Shown here one piece after another: positions 31,788 through 42,620 of a stretch of 64,000 nt of DNA. The stretch is from NCBI GenBank assembly GCA_009760855.2, contig WPIO01000066.1:704501-768500 (forward strand). The letters run 5' to 3'. Source of the stretch: Cristatella mucedo (Eukaryota > Bryozoa > Phylactolaemata > Cristatellidae). The notes beneath the pieces were generated by a model, which worked only from the letters and a program-made list of their open reading frames with translations, had not been told where the DNA came from and ran no database searches. The position numbers were made by a program, and so were the translations under genes. The number at the start of each line of letters is the position of its first letter. The first letter of the stretch is position 1.

Positions 31788-33839
31788 TCTGCTGCTGCCA
31801 TGCATAACTGAAATCATTGAAATGTCATTAGCGTCAGGTCTTTTCCCAGCGCCGTTCACAAAGATGCAGTCAGGCCAATTCTCAAGAAAGCGACCCAAGA
31901 CCAAGAGAACTTAAGCAACTACGCCCAGTCTCCCTTCTACCATTCCTATCAAAGACACTGGAACGGGTCGCGGTGGACCAGCTGAACTCATATATCGAAA
32001 CCCCACACATTGCTAGTAAGTTCCAGTCTGGATTTAGAGCTAATCACTCCACAGAGTCAGCATTGCTTAGGGTATCCAACGACCTACATAGGAATTCAGA
32101 CATGAGTAGAGTGTCTCTGCTTGTTCTGCTCAATCTTTCGGCAGCTTTTGATAGTGTCGATCACAAAGTTCTTATAGAGCACCTCTCATCTTGCCTGGGC
32201 ATCACTGGCACTGCTCTGCCGTGGTTCAGGTCTAATCACAGTGGAAGTCTCTAGAGTATTGACGTGAATGTACGAAGATCATCTGAAGTACCTCTGAAAT
32301 ATGGAATACCTCAGGGCTCCGTGCTAGGTCCGGTTCTTTTCACGGTTTATACTCTCCCTCTTGCTGGTGTGATTGCCAAGCACAATCTAGGCTTTCACTT
32401 CTATGCGGATGACACTCAGTTGTACCTTTGCTTTAATCCCTCCCAGCCTTCGAGAACCTAAAATTCTCTCAACTCAATTGCTGCATGCATAGATAACGTC
32501 TGCTCATGGGTGGCAGCAAATTTTCTAAACTAAACAACGATGAAACTAAGTTACTTGTTATGGACAAACCCAGTTTGATTCAGAGGTCGGAAAAGCTGAC
32601 TCTCAAAATTGGCTTTGCCAGCATATCTCCAGATGAGTCAGCTCAAAATCTAGATTTAAAAGGAACCTAAAAACACAAATATTTAGGACAGCATTTAGTG
32701 GGTCCCTGTGATTCGTCCTTCATGTGCTTATGCGTGCTGACACTGTGCATGCTGCCACTAACCACATTTGCATGCTGACCCTGTGCATGTCACCCCTAAC
32801 CATATTATTCATTTCTTTTGTTTTTTCAAGCATGATTTTACTTACCATTCAATTGCATTTCACTTTACAGTAAATATAAAGCGCCTATAGAAAGATTAAG
32901 TTCTCTGAGGGCGCTTTATCAAGTGAATTATTATTATTATTATTAGGTGTCCTATTCCGAAGCGACCTCTCCTTAGACGACCATATCAGCTCCACAGTCA
33001 AATCTGCCTATTTTCAGCTTCATACCATAGCTAAAATTCGGGTTTGTTTAGATAAAGATACCACATCTAAGTTGGTCCATGCATTCGTGACATCCCGTCT
33101 CGACTTTTGCAACTCACTGCTTACTGGCCTACCAGCATGTGCGATCAGGCGATTGCAGCTGGTGCAAAACTCTGCAGCTAGGCTTGTCTGTCGTGAGCGT
33201 AGCAGTTGCCACATTACTCCACTTCTCGCCGACCTGCACTGGCTACCAGTCAGGAACGGACTGACTTCAAGATTTTGTCGCTCACTTTTAGGTCCCTTCA
33301 TTCTATGGCCCCAGCCAATCCCTCCGAAATACTCCTCCATCAGGCCAAACATCTTTTCAACCGCTGTTCGATATCCAACTGTCTCGAAATACCTCGTACA
33401 CATCTTCAATCCTTTGGAGACCGTGCATTTAGTTCGTATGCTCCCAAAGCCCGGAACTCCTTCCCGACCTGCTTCAGAACATCACCTAACCTGACCACAT
33501 TTAAAAGGAGCTTATAAACACACCTATTTAGGACCGCATTTAGTGGGTGCCTGTGATTCGCCCTTGATGTGCTTATGAGTGCCGACACTGTGCATGCTGC
33601 CACTAACCACATTTGCATGCTGACCCTGTGCATGTCACCCCTAAAAACATTATTTATTTTGCTTGTTTTTCAAGCATGGTTTTACTTACCATTCATCTGC
33701 ATTTCCATTTTTTTCAATTTGCAGCAAATGTAAAGCACCTAGAGAGAGATCAGGTTCTCTGAGGGCGCTTTATCAAGTGCATTATTAATATTAATATTAA
33801 TAATAATATTAATAATAATAATATTATTATTATTATTAT
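31788..33839 (+). mobile_element. LINE-A copy, RT to 3' end
   Basis: Starts at TGCATTGATCTGCTGCTGCC (RT N-terminal region), runs through motif A NLSAAFDSVD, motif [12 protein letters not shown], motif C YADD, and RT C-terminus to the 3' stem-loop and an ATT/AAT-rich tail. Coding pieces at 31973-32254, 32264-32461 and 33072-33494 are split by stops and shifts. Interrupted by another LINE-A at 32655-32945. Confidence 0.92.
32655..32945 (+). mobile_element. LINE-A 3' UTR copy nested in a LINE-A
   Basis: About 290 bp from TTTAAAAGGAACC to (ATT)n, inserted between AATCTAG and GGTGTCC of the host copy, which reads on without loss. Confidence 0.88.
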
Positions 33840-34507
33840 GCTCCCGGCGTGAAGGTACCTGCATTCCCCGAGCTATTCTCACAAAGCTCTCAATTCTTGT
33901 TGATTACAAAAGCTTTTCCAGCATGTTCTTGACTATGTGATAAAATGGAATATGCTGCATGAGTAAGGCCCGCTATTGAATATCGTTGGTGTCACATCTA
34001 AGACTACATCCTGCTGAACGCTTCATAATCTTTTGGATGCGTAGGACAACATTCTAATACGAACTTTTAGAATTGCATGCTACCTCAAAAATTGACACAC
34101 GTTCAACGTGGGACGTGTGACGTGCCATCTGGTGGTAGAACGCTTAATCGTAGTGGCGGACGAGTTGGTAGTACATTTCAACTATCCAGCGTCAGAAGCC
34201 TGCTCCATGCCACACAATAACTCCGAGGTGCGATTTCGGATCTTCTTGAGATTCGCGGCGGTGCAATTTTGGTCCTGAGAAGCAAACGAGAATGAAATGA
34301 GCTACAGCATGGATCCTGAAAACCAACTTAAGCGAACGGTGAGAAGCTTGTCCGATTGTTTGCTCTCCCTCTGGAGTCGGCATATGGAAGCTCTTAGCAT
34401 CTGTGCGTTTAACCCGTATGAGCCTTGGCACACGTTTGCGTCCGGGATTTAGAGTAGCTTATACGGTAGCAGTCACAGGAGCAGTCCCTCATTCCAGCTA
34501 GTAGCCA
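33840..34507. other. Unassigned segment with 79-codon minus frame
   Basis: The frame at 34192-34431 (minus) starts MPRLIRVKRTDAKSFHMP; no family is recognised and there are no flanking repeats. No other feature seen. Confidence 0.4.
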
Positions 34508-34803
34508 TGTACATTCTTACGCAACGACATCTACTCTCCAACTGCCGACTATGGCACATCTTTTTCAGCGGTCCTGAACTGCTACTTCTATGCTAATCAC
34601 TACCTCAACTGCTCTGCTAACTCTGCTATGCTTCCCACTTTCTCTTTGTTGCGTGAGACGAAGTCTGTTGGCTACCGAATGCGTACCGAAAGCCGCTTAG
34701 GCTGTGAGTGAGCTATACAAAACTCTCCTGCGTAACACCCACATGGTCTTTATGACTTTGTGGAGTTATTGATGGAGAAACATACATACATACATACATA
34801 CAT
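34508..34803 (+). mobile_element. LINE-B 3' end, young copy
   Basis: Nearly identical to 18545-18838 from TTACGCAACGACATCTACTC to GGAGTTATTGATGGAG, then (ACAT)n. Confidence 0.95.
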
Positions 34804-35324
34804 CGTACTACTTTCATGACACTGCAAGGAAAAACGGCAGAGTCTTAATTCCATTCATCTGGTCACTACATTTTAGTTCATTACTTATAGTATATATAGT
34901 ATAATAGTATAATATATATAGTATAGTATAATATAGTCATAAACTCCTGCGAGGTGTGGAATTGTTTGCATTCGATCTCAGACTACACAACCAATCATCA
35001 CAATATTTATATGTCATCCTCACATCCTGAAGCCGGCGCCTTTCATACTGTTTATTTTGTTACTTCATTGTTCATTCGCTGGAGTGAGCACACTCGCAGT
35101 AGTTTCTTACCGACAACCTTTTTTGCACAGATCTTTCCATGCTAAGTACCCGCAAACAGAATACAGCTAGTTTATTAGTACGTTTACACTCAGAAAGACG
35201 AAAACTTAGTGACACAAATTCAGAATTTGAAAACTTCCTAAATAAAGTAATGCTATTCTCGCGAAAGCTTACGACATTGTTCGCATGGCATTGCAGTTAG
35301 GAGGATTGACTAAGACGGACAGTC
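34804..35324. other. Unassigned, with AT microsatellite at 34888-34935
   Basis: ATAGTATA-type simple sequence, then unique sequence with no domain. Confidence 0.5.
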
Positions 35325-35620
35325 AATAATAATAATAAAAATAATGCACTTGATAAAGCACTCTCAGAGAACTCAATCTCGCTCAAGGCGCTTTACATTT
35401 GCTGCACAGGGAAATGCAGTTGAATTGTGAATTGTGAATTGAATTGTGAGTTATATCATGCTTGGTAAACAAACAAAATGAAATTAATGGTTAGGGGTGA
35501 CATGCACTGAGCCAATATGCAAATGTGGTTAGTGGCAGCATGCACAGTGTCAGCACGCATAAGCACATGAAGGACGACACACAGGGATCCACTAAATGCT
35601 GTACTAAATAGTATACAGTA
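35325..35620 (-). mobile_element. LINE-A 3' UTR copy
   Basis: (AAT)n, reverse stem-loop and 3' UTR up to CTAAATGCTGTACTAAATAG. Contains a small TGAATTGTGAATTGAATTG slippage at about 35422. Confidence 0.9.
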
Positions 35621-35744
35621 GCTCGCTCTTGTAAATGCGTCTTTGAAATGGTTATCAGTAAAGCCTCTATTGATTCTTTTTCCTGCATTCGCAAACAGAT
35701 TGTTACTTTGAATTAGATGTCTAAGGAACTGACTTACGAGGAAA

Positions 35745-36110
35745 CTTTGTCGAAAAGTATCTCAAGTTATAGCGCTACACCATTGGAACGCTTTATTCCA
35801 TTCTCATGACGATATTCTAAGCGGCAATGACGGCTGAAAATATGTAGCAGCAGCCCTGATTGACATATCGGCCGAAATAAAAGTATAGATTACGATATCC
35901 TACTTCGTGACTGATAACAACTATCTGACGATAATAAGAGGAATTTGCACGGTTAAAGTTCAATTTTGGCATCTTGATTAATCTGTGTCGTGCCGTATTC
36001 GTGGCTCATTCAGCCGATTAGCAGCCTGAGAATATCTAACAGGTCATGTTATAGGTCAGTTGATGATAACTCTTTATCCAAAGAGCCCCTCAACAATGAT
36101 TGTTGCTGAA
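35745..36110 (+). mobile_element. Very decayed LINE-B-like RT
   Basis: ATTCTAAGCGGCAATGACGG and the following bases align with LINE-B around RT motif A (17470-17580). The alignment fades to the right. Confidence 0.5.
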
Positions 36111-38116
36111 ACGACAGCTTTTGATCTATTTACGCTGACCATGCCGGTCCGTCATTAAAGTCATTGAAATTGCTAGTGTGACTCTTTAGGAAATAGTTAC
36201 CTCAGATACATTAAATAATCAACTTCAATTAATTAGAAGTGATAACGAATGATTGACCGCAAATAATTTTGATAAAGCATCTAGGGAGTCAGAATAGAAA
36301 ATATCTCACTACCGAAACATTTTGCAGTGTGGTCAAAACAGCGTAGTCGGAACTTTTCAAACTATATTTCTGCTTTAGTGTAATTTAGGAGTAACTCAAA
36401 TTAGGAAATCGGAGCATTAAATACTTTGAAAGCTGCAATACTATGTTAGGTAGGCTTAACTGCCTAGTGCCGGAAGGTAGTTGGGTTCTAGTAAGGCACA
36501 GGTTTTGGACAAACCTCTTTGTTGGCTTGGTTGAGTCCGGCAGTAGGTTAGCACTTATTGGCAAATAAAATAAATAGAAGCTGTTAAAGCTTTTTTCCGC
36601 TATATACACGAAGCCGTTTAGGTAGTTTAAATAATGCACTGTTTTGCTGAAATCAAGAAATTTGAATAAGGCCCGCGGCTTGGAAAGTAAAACTTGAAGC
36701 AGTAAATATTATAAATCAGTACCATACGAGAAGCATGCGAGACAGAAGAGACGCAATGGATGCAAGAAACTCTGGAAAATGCGCCAGCGACAAAAGCAAA
36801 ATATCAAGACTGCTGAGAGGCCTTCGCAATAATTTTATTACTAAAAATGTGAATTAAGCTGCATCGAAATGAGATCTTAAGGAAGCGTAAATTTTACGTC
36901 AGCTATCAAAGTTAACATTACAAGAGGTGGGGCCAAAATTAAGTAATAAAATGGAAAACTTCTCAAAGTTATAACGGTATTTGTGATAAAATAGTATAGC
37001 TATAATATAAATAATTATATATAATATATTATGATATAATATATTATATAAAAATATAAATAACGATTAAATCTAGGCAAGCTGGTCAGAATGCCATCAG
37101 CCTCTGTAAATAAAATTGCCAAATATTTGAGTGACTTAAACACATCTTAAAGACAACTTAGGGATGTCGATTAAACTATTTCTATTATAAGTTAAAAACT
37201 GTCTCTAGAAACTGAAGAAAACCAAACTTGTATCTGTATAACAATAATCAAATGTCATATCGTCTATTACAGAGAAAGCATTTACAGGTCAAGTCAATAA
37301 AATAACTAGATTGCTATTTGGCTAATGACACAGCCATGTTTTACTGACACATATTTTCCACTGACAGCGTCCGTTGTCGGCAACTGAGTTGCCGTGTGCG
37401 GAAAATGGCCATTCTCAATCTACAGCAACATTTTTCAAATGTTCATGGGCAGTACGGACTACGGTCTGTGCAACTTTCGAAACATTCGTGTACAATTTAC
37501 GACACAGCATGAGTGTTGCAGACTGTAGACTGGCGGTATCTATCAAGTGCACATTCGCGGAGGGATGCCCTATACGATCAAACGTTTTCTGAAACCGACC
37601 AATTACCAACGATTGAAAGCTTTAAGCTGAATTTAAGCGAATGCATGAAAAGCAATAATTAATCATGTAGTTACCCAGAGGAAGAGAAGATAATGTAATG
37701 CCCCTAAAAACATGTTCACCACATATTTAGTGAAGCGATAAACTCTCATTGGCGCGCTATAACAAAAGGACCTCAATAACTGCACCGGTAAGATTATCTG
37801 TAAGACGAACATTCTTGCTTCAACAGGACTGGGCATTCTATTTCAATTTACCCTCTAGCCAAAATGATTAAAGGCTGCGTCGAGGTACCACTGTTTACAC
37901 GTATACATTAATACATACATTTGTTCTGTATATATAGAGGATTCATACGTGTGGATATATTCGTTGCATATGATAAATCGTGCTGCTAAGTTATTCATCA
38001 AACGTATCGCTATTATTATTATTTATTTTTGAGATTTTATGCCACTGCTACTACGACACATGCGATAGTAGCGTAAAGTATTTATCCAAAATCACTCGTC
38101 ATGTGCCCGGAAATCT
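36111..38116. other. Long AT-rich unassigned region
   Basis: No LINE, SINE or domain-bearing frame found. A TATAATATA tract lies at about 37000-37060. Frames at 36385-36639 (minus) and 37374-37592 (plus) have no recognisable features. Confidence 0.5.
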
Positions 38117-38205
38117 TATATAAAAGTGCCTAGCGGTGCCGTCGTGCACCGCTCTGGATCATAAGCAGTCGACAGCAGTGGCAGGCAAAAAAGTGCGAGG
38201 TAAGT
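38117..38205 (+). promoter_or_regulatory. Candidate TATA promoter, first exon and splice donor
   Basis: TATATAAAAG at 38117-38126 is a strong TATA box. About 75 bases downstream the sequence GCGAG|GTAAGT gives a perfect 5' splice site with the intron starting at 38200. No ATG lies between about 38147 and 38199, so the first exon would be 5' UTR. No coding exon is identified with confidence downstream. Confidence 0.45.
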
Positions 38206-39264
38206 CTTTAATTGTACGCCGGCGCTATTTTTATTGTTGAAATTTCGGTGCATAATGCGTTTCGTTTACGGAGCTTCTACCAAGGAATCTAATTGCTTTG
38301 CACAAACCTAAGCAAGAAATCGGAGTTATAGCAACTCCGATGCAACAACAGTAACTGAATCTCAAGGACTCCCATTTAACAGCCATGTATTGGTGTTTCC
38401 ATTATATATTGTATTGCTGTCATTTTTGGTGTTAACTTACTGCAGCTTGCGAACTTTCTGATTTAATTGCACGCTGTACCACTGTGGTCACACATTCACG
38501 TTGTGCAAGTGAAGGCTCGCTCTGAAGGTGGACTTGCGAATGACTTACCGGGATAACCCCAATAGCTCAAAACGTGTAATTCGTGCGGTATATATCTAGC
38601 CTGCAACAGACATATCGAGCGAATAGAGTGGCGGAACTGGCACAAACGTTTGCTTTCACAGACTTTCAAATACCTCTGCACTTTACACCAGGCCCACGGT
38701 CCAAGAGCGACTGGAAAGTGTCGTATCAGTATGCATCGAAGTCTGCTAGAAGCTTTTTAATTATTTATATTGATTACTCAATTGGTTAGGGAACAGGACC
38801 AAAAAACTACAACGATTTCCATTGTCTACCAAGACGGGAATATATTCTATTTGGACGTTTATTCCCAGGGCTGACACACTCAATCATGATGCGGCACATG
38901 CACTCATTTAGTCACATGGTGTTCAATTTGCAAGTCAAATAACTTCCGCTGGACTTATAAGAGAGGAGATTACTGTTCCTTGACTTTTTAACATTTAGGA
39001 CTGGAAAGCTTCAGCTTTGTCCCAAAATATTTGAGAGCATTCAATGACAATTTTCCCGAGTCATGAGTACGGAAAACTTGCTTTCGCTTACTGCCGCATA
39101 TGTACACTTGCTAAAAAGCACGAGAACTTATTTTTAAGTGCCAGTATCCCTCGATATAATTTCTATTCAGTCTTTGCGAACAGTAGGATGCTGCTGCCGC
39201 AGTTGTCCTACTTTTTGTTCTTCAACATGACCAAGTAGGAGGAAATAATGTAGTAACAGTTGAA
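38206..39264. other. Putative intron and weak downstream exon candidate
   Basis: TTTTTAACATTTAG at 38985-38998 could be a 3' splice site; after it a 64-codon frame (39044-39238) follows with no known domain. This is only a possibility. Confidence 0.25.
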
Positions 39265-39560
39265 ATAATAATAGATTTGCATAGTGTCCTCAGATAGCCT
39301 GGTCTCTTTGTAAGCACTTTACAAAGAAAGCTTAATCAAATTGTTACTCGTACTATGGCTACTATCAGCAAGCTCAACATCGGTAGAGGTTGCATGCAAG
39401 GTCGGAAAGCAAACATGGTAGTGGAAGGCTGCACACACGTTGTTAGCTCGTTGTTAGCTCGCATGAGCACACATATGGATGAATTGCAGAAACGCACCAA
39501 GTCTTCTGAGAAATATATGCACCGTTAGGTTCCTTTTAATTTCGTCAACTTAGCCTGCAT
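39265..39560 (-). mobile_element. LINE-A 3' UTR, highly diverged
   Basis: Reverse stem-loop remnant (GTCCTCAGATAGCC), then GGTTGCATGCAAGG and GCATGAGCACA blocks in LINE-A order. Confidence 0.65.
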
Positions 39561-39784
39561 GGCCTTTTCTGGTAATTTAAATATTGTGATGTTGACAGAA
39601 TTTTCAGTAGTTTAATAGGGATTTGTTGCTAGTAGCTTTTGCTATCATGCACTGCTTTTTGTTGGCTGACCATAACGTCAAAGCCAGGTCTTTGTTGACA
39701 AAATCCCTGCGACTTGAGTGTAAAGTTCTTTGGATTCAATTTATTTAATGTAATAATAACCGAACGTGAATGGCAGCTAACTTT

Positions 39785-40556
39785 CATAATTGAATGATGA
39801 TAAAATCATCTTACTAATTATGGCCAAGCCAAGTGTAATTAATAAGTTAGTGAGGTACATGCTCATATTTGCATGTGCCATCATATGTCCTGCATAATCT
39901 GTGATATATAGGTGTCCTGTTTCAAAGTGACCTTTTATTAGAAGCCAAAACCAGCCACTCAGTCAAGTCTAACTACTTTTAGCTACATACCGTTACTGAA
40001 ATTTGGGTTTGTTTGTTTAGACAGGTATGCAATATTTTATTTGGTCCTTTTAACAGTTGAGTGTGGTCTCCGCATCTGTAATTCTCAGTTTGCTTGTCTA
40101 CCGGCGGTGCAATCAGGCACATGCATATTTTGTAAAAGTCTGCAGCTAGGCTCTTCTGTCATTAGCGTCGCAGTTGCCACATTACACTACTTCTCGCCGA
40201 TCTGCAATGGCTCACAGTCAAGCAGCGTATCAAATTCGGCTCTGTCACTCACTTTTAGGTTCCTTTATTCTCTCGCTCCAGCTTACCTATCAGATCTTAT
40301 CCGCTACCAGGCTGAGCATCATAACCCAGTTTTTGTTATCTAACTTGTTACCCATACCTCGTACAAATCGCAAATTCTTTTGTGACCGTGCAACTACTTC
40401 GTATGCTCCCTAATCCCGGAACTCATTTGTGACTTGCATCGAAACATTCTCTTACTTGATCGCATCTAAAAATCACTAACTAAAATATCCTTACATTTAT
40501 CACAGTATTTCTTAACTCACTTTGATTCGTCACTTACGTGCTTCCTTCGCACCGAA
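39785..40556 (+). mobile_element. LINE-A copy, RT C-terminus and part of 3' UTR
   Basis: GATGATAAAATCATCTTACT to the 3' UTR. The coding order is kept but broken. It lacks the stem-loop, being cut where the next LINE-A tail begins. Confidence 0.85.
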
Positions 40557-40570
40557 TTCAAAATGCATAG

Positions 40571-42118
40571 AAATAATAAAAATATCAATAATGCACTTGT
40601 TAAAGCGCCCTCAGATAACTCAATCTCTTTCTAGGCACTTTACATTTGATGCAAAGGGAAACGTGATTTAATTGTGAGTGATTTCATGTTTGATTAACAA
40701 TATAACTAACATGGTTAGGGGTGACGCTCCCGGGGTCGGCATGCAAGTGTGGTGAGTGGTGGCATGCACAGTTCCAGCAGGCATAAGCTCATGAAGGACG
40801 AGTCACAGGGGCCCGTTAAATGCTGTCCTAAATAGATGTGTTTTCGCGTTCTTTTTAACGTGTTTGAGTCAGGGGATGTTAAGACTACAGTCAGTGAGTG
40901 AGTTCCAGGCATTGAGAGCATGCGAACTACATGCACGGTCTCAAAAGGATTTCGGATTGGTTACAGGTATTGGTAAACTGTCGGATTCCGAAAACCGGGT
41001 GGTACGATGCTTGGCCCTGTGAGGGAGGAGATCTTAGAGATAGGCTGGAGCCAAATAATGGAGTGACTAAAAAAGTGGGCGACAAAACCTTGAAGTCGAT
41101 CCCTTGCTTGACTGGTACGCAGTGCACGTTGGTGAGAAGTGGTAGCTAGTGCCGGTGGGCCAGTAGTGGTGTGATGTGGCAACGGAGATTGCGTTTTGCA
41201 CACACTGTAATTGCCTGATCGCACATAACGGTAGGCCAGCAAGCAGTGAGTTACCGATGTCAAGACTTAATGTCACGAATGCATCGACCTTCATAGACAT
41301 GGTATCCTTTTCTAAACAAGCCCAAATTTTAGCAATGTTATGTATCAGGAAGTTGGCAGACTTGATTGTGGAGGTGATGAGGTCGTCTAATGAGAGGACA
41401 CTTTGGAACTTGACACCCAGATTTCGAGCTGATTCAACCAGAGATGTGCTAGCAGAGCCAATTTTGAGCATCAGCCTTTCCAGTTTCTGAATCACACTGG
41501 GTTTGCGCATTACTGATAGGTTAGTTGTATCATCGTTTAGTTTTAGAAAATTGGCTGCCATCCATTTGTGGATGTCATCAATACACGCAGCAAGTGAGTA
41601 AAGAAAATTTGAGGTGCTTGAATTCTGGGATGGATCGAAGCAAAGGTAGAAGTGAGGGTCATCCGCATAGAAGTGAAAGCCTTGATTGTGCTTGGCAATC
41701 ACATCGGTAAGAGGAAGTGTACAAACCGTGAAAAGAACCGGACCTAGCATGGAGTCCTGAGGTACCCCTTACATCAGATATACCTCGGATGATCTTTGTC
41801 CATTCACGTCAATACTCCGGAGCTTCGTACTGAGATAGCACATGAACCGTTTCAGAGCAGTGCCGGCGATGCCCTTGCAAGATTAGTGGAGCTCCAGAAG
41901 AAGCTGGTGATCGATAGTATCAAACACTGCCGAAAGATCGAGAAAAACAAGCATAGATACTCTAGCCATGTCTGAATTCCTGAGAAGGTCCTTGTACACC
42001 CTAAGCAATGCTTGTTTCCGTAGAGCATTTGCTCTAAAGCCAGACTGGAACTTAGTAGCAAGGTTTGAAGTTTCAATATACGAGTTCAGCTGGTCCGCAA
42101 CTCAGTGTCTTCGATAGG
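40571..42118 (-). mobile_element. LINE-A copy, RT and 3' end
   Basis: (AAT)n, reverse stem-loop, 3' UTR and RT up to the codons for ADQLNS. Tail-to-tail with the preceding plus copy. Confidence 0.93.
41067..41750 (-). pseudogene. LINE-A reverse transcriptase, partial
   Basis: Minus frame from MLGPVLFTV (the end of motif B) through motif C YADD, here followed by PHFY in place of TQLY, and on to ESARNLGV and the C-terminal thumb-like region. The upstream part, including motif A (the piece at 41852-42076), is in another frame after a stop, so it is not functional. Confidence 0.88.
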
Positions 42119-42129
42119 AAGACATTGTG

Positions 42130-42175
42130 TAATCTCAGGGCGCTATATTACACGTATTATTATTATTATTATTAT
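42130..42175 (+). mobile_element. LINE-A tail scrap
   Basis: CTCAGGGCGCTATATTACAC and (ATT)n: half of the terminal stem-loop with its microsatellite. Confidence 0.7.
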
Positions 42176-42337
42176 AGATATTGCTATAAAGTATACAGAA
42201 CTCAAAAATAAATCGACCTAGGAGAGCACTGAACTTACTAAAGCACTGCATTGATATATTTGGTATGGTATATGTGTTTTTTCTGCTCGCATATTGCTCA
42301 ACAATAACCAAATAAAGACATTATACATAAATAAATA

Positions 42338-42497
42338 CTAGCTGATTCAACAGCATCTCTTTGCATATAGAAAGAAGAGCTATCGCGGCTATCACCACGG
42401 CTTGCAGTTTCGATAAAGGATAGCTCACTGCAGGATTCGAGCCCACGACCTTGGTATCTAGGTCATGAAAAGCAACCACCTTACCCAGTGAGCCATA
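42338..42497 (-). mobile_element. SINE-A
   Basis: Minus strand: TGGCTCACTGGGTAAGG (A box) and GGCTCGAATCC (B box), then the SINE-A body and tail. It lies about 115 bases upstream of the splice acceptor of the repeat gene. Confidence 0.88.
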
Positions 42498-42620
42498 TAT
42501 ACATTGCCATTCTGCCTTTTTAGCTTTGCAACATATAATGATATAAACGAGGCAGCCAAGGTATAGTAGCCATTAAGAAAAAAATTGAATTCAAGACATC
42601 AAATTTTTACAGGGGCCTAG

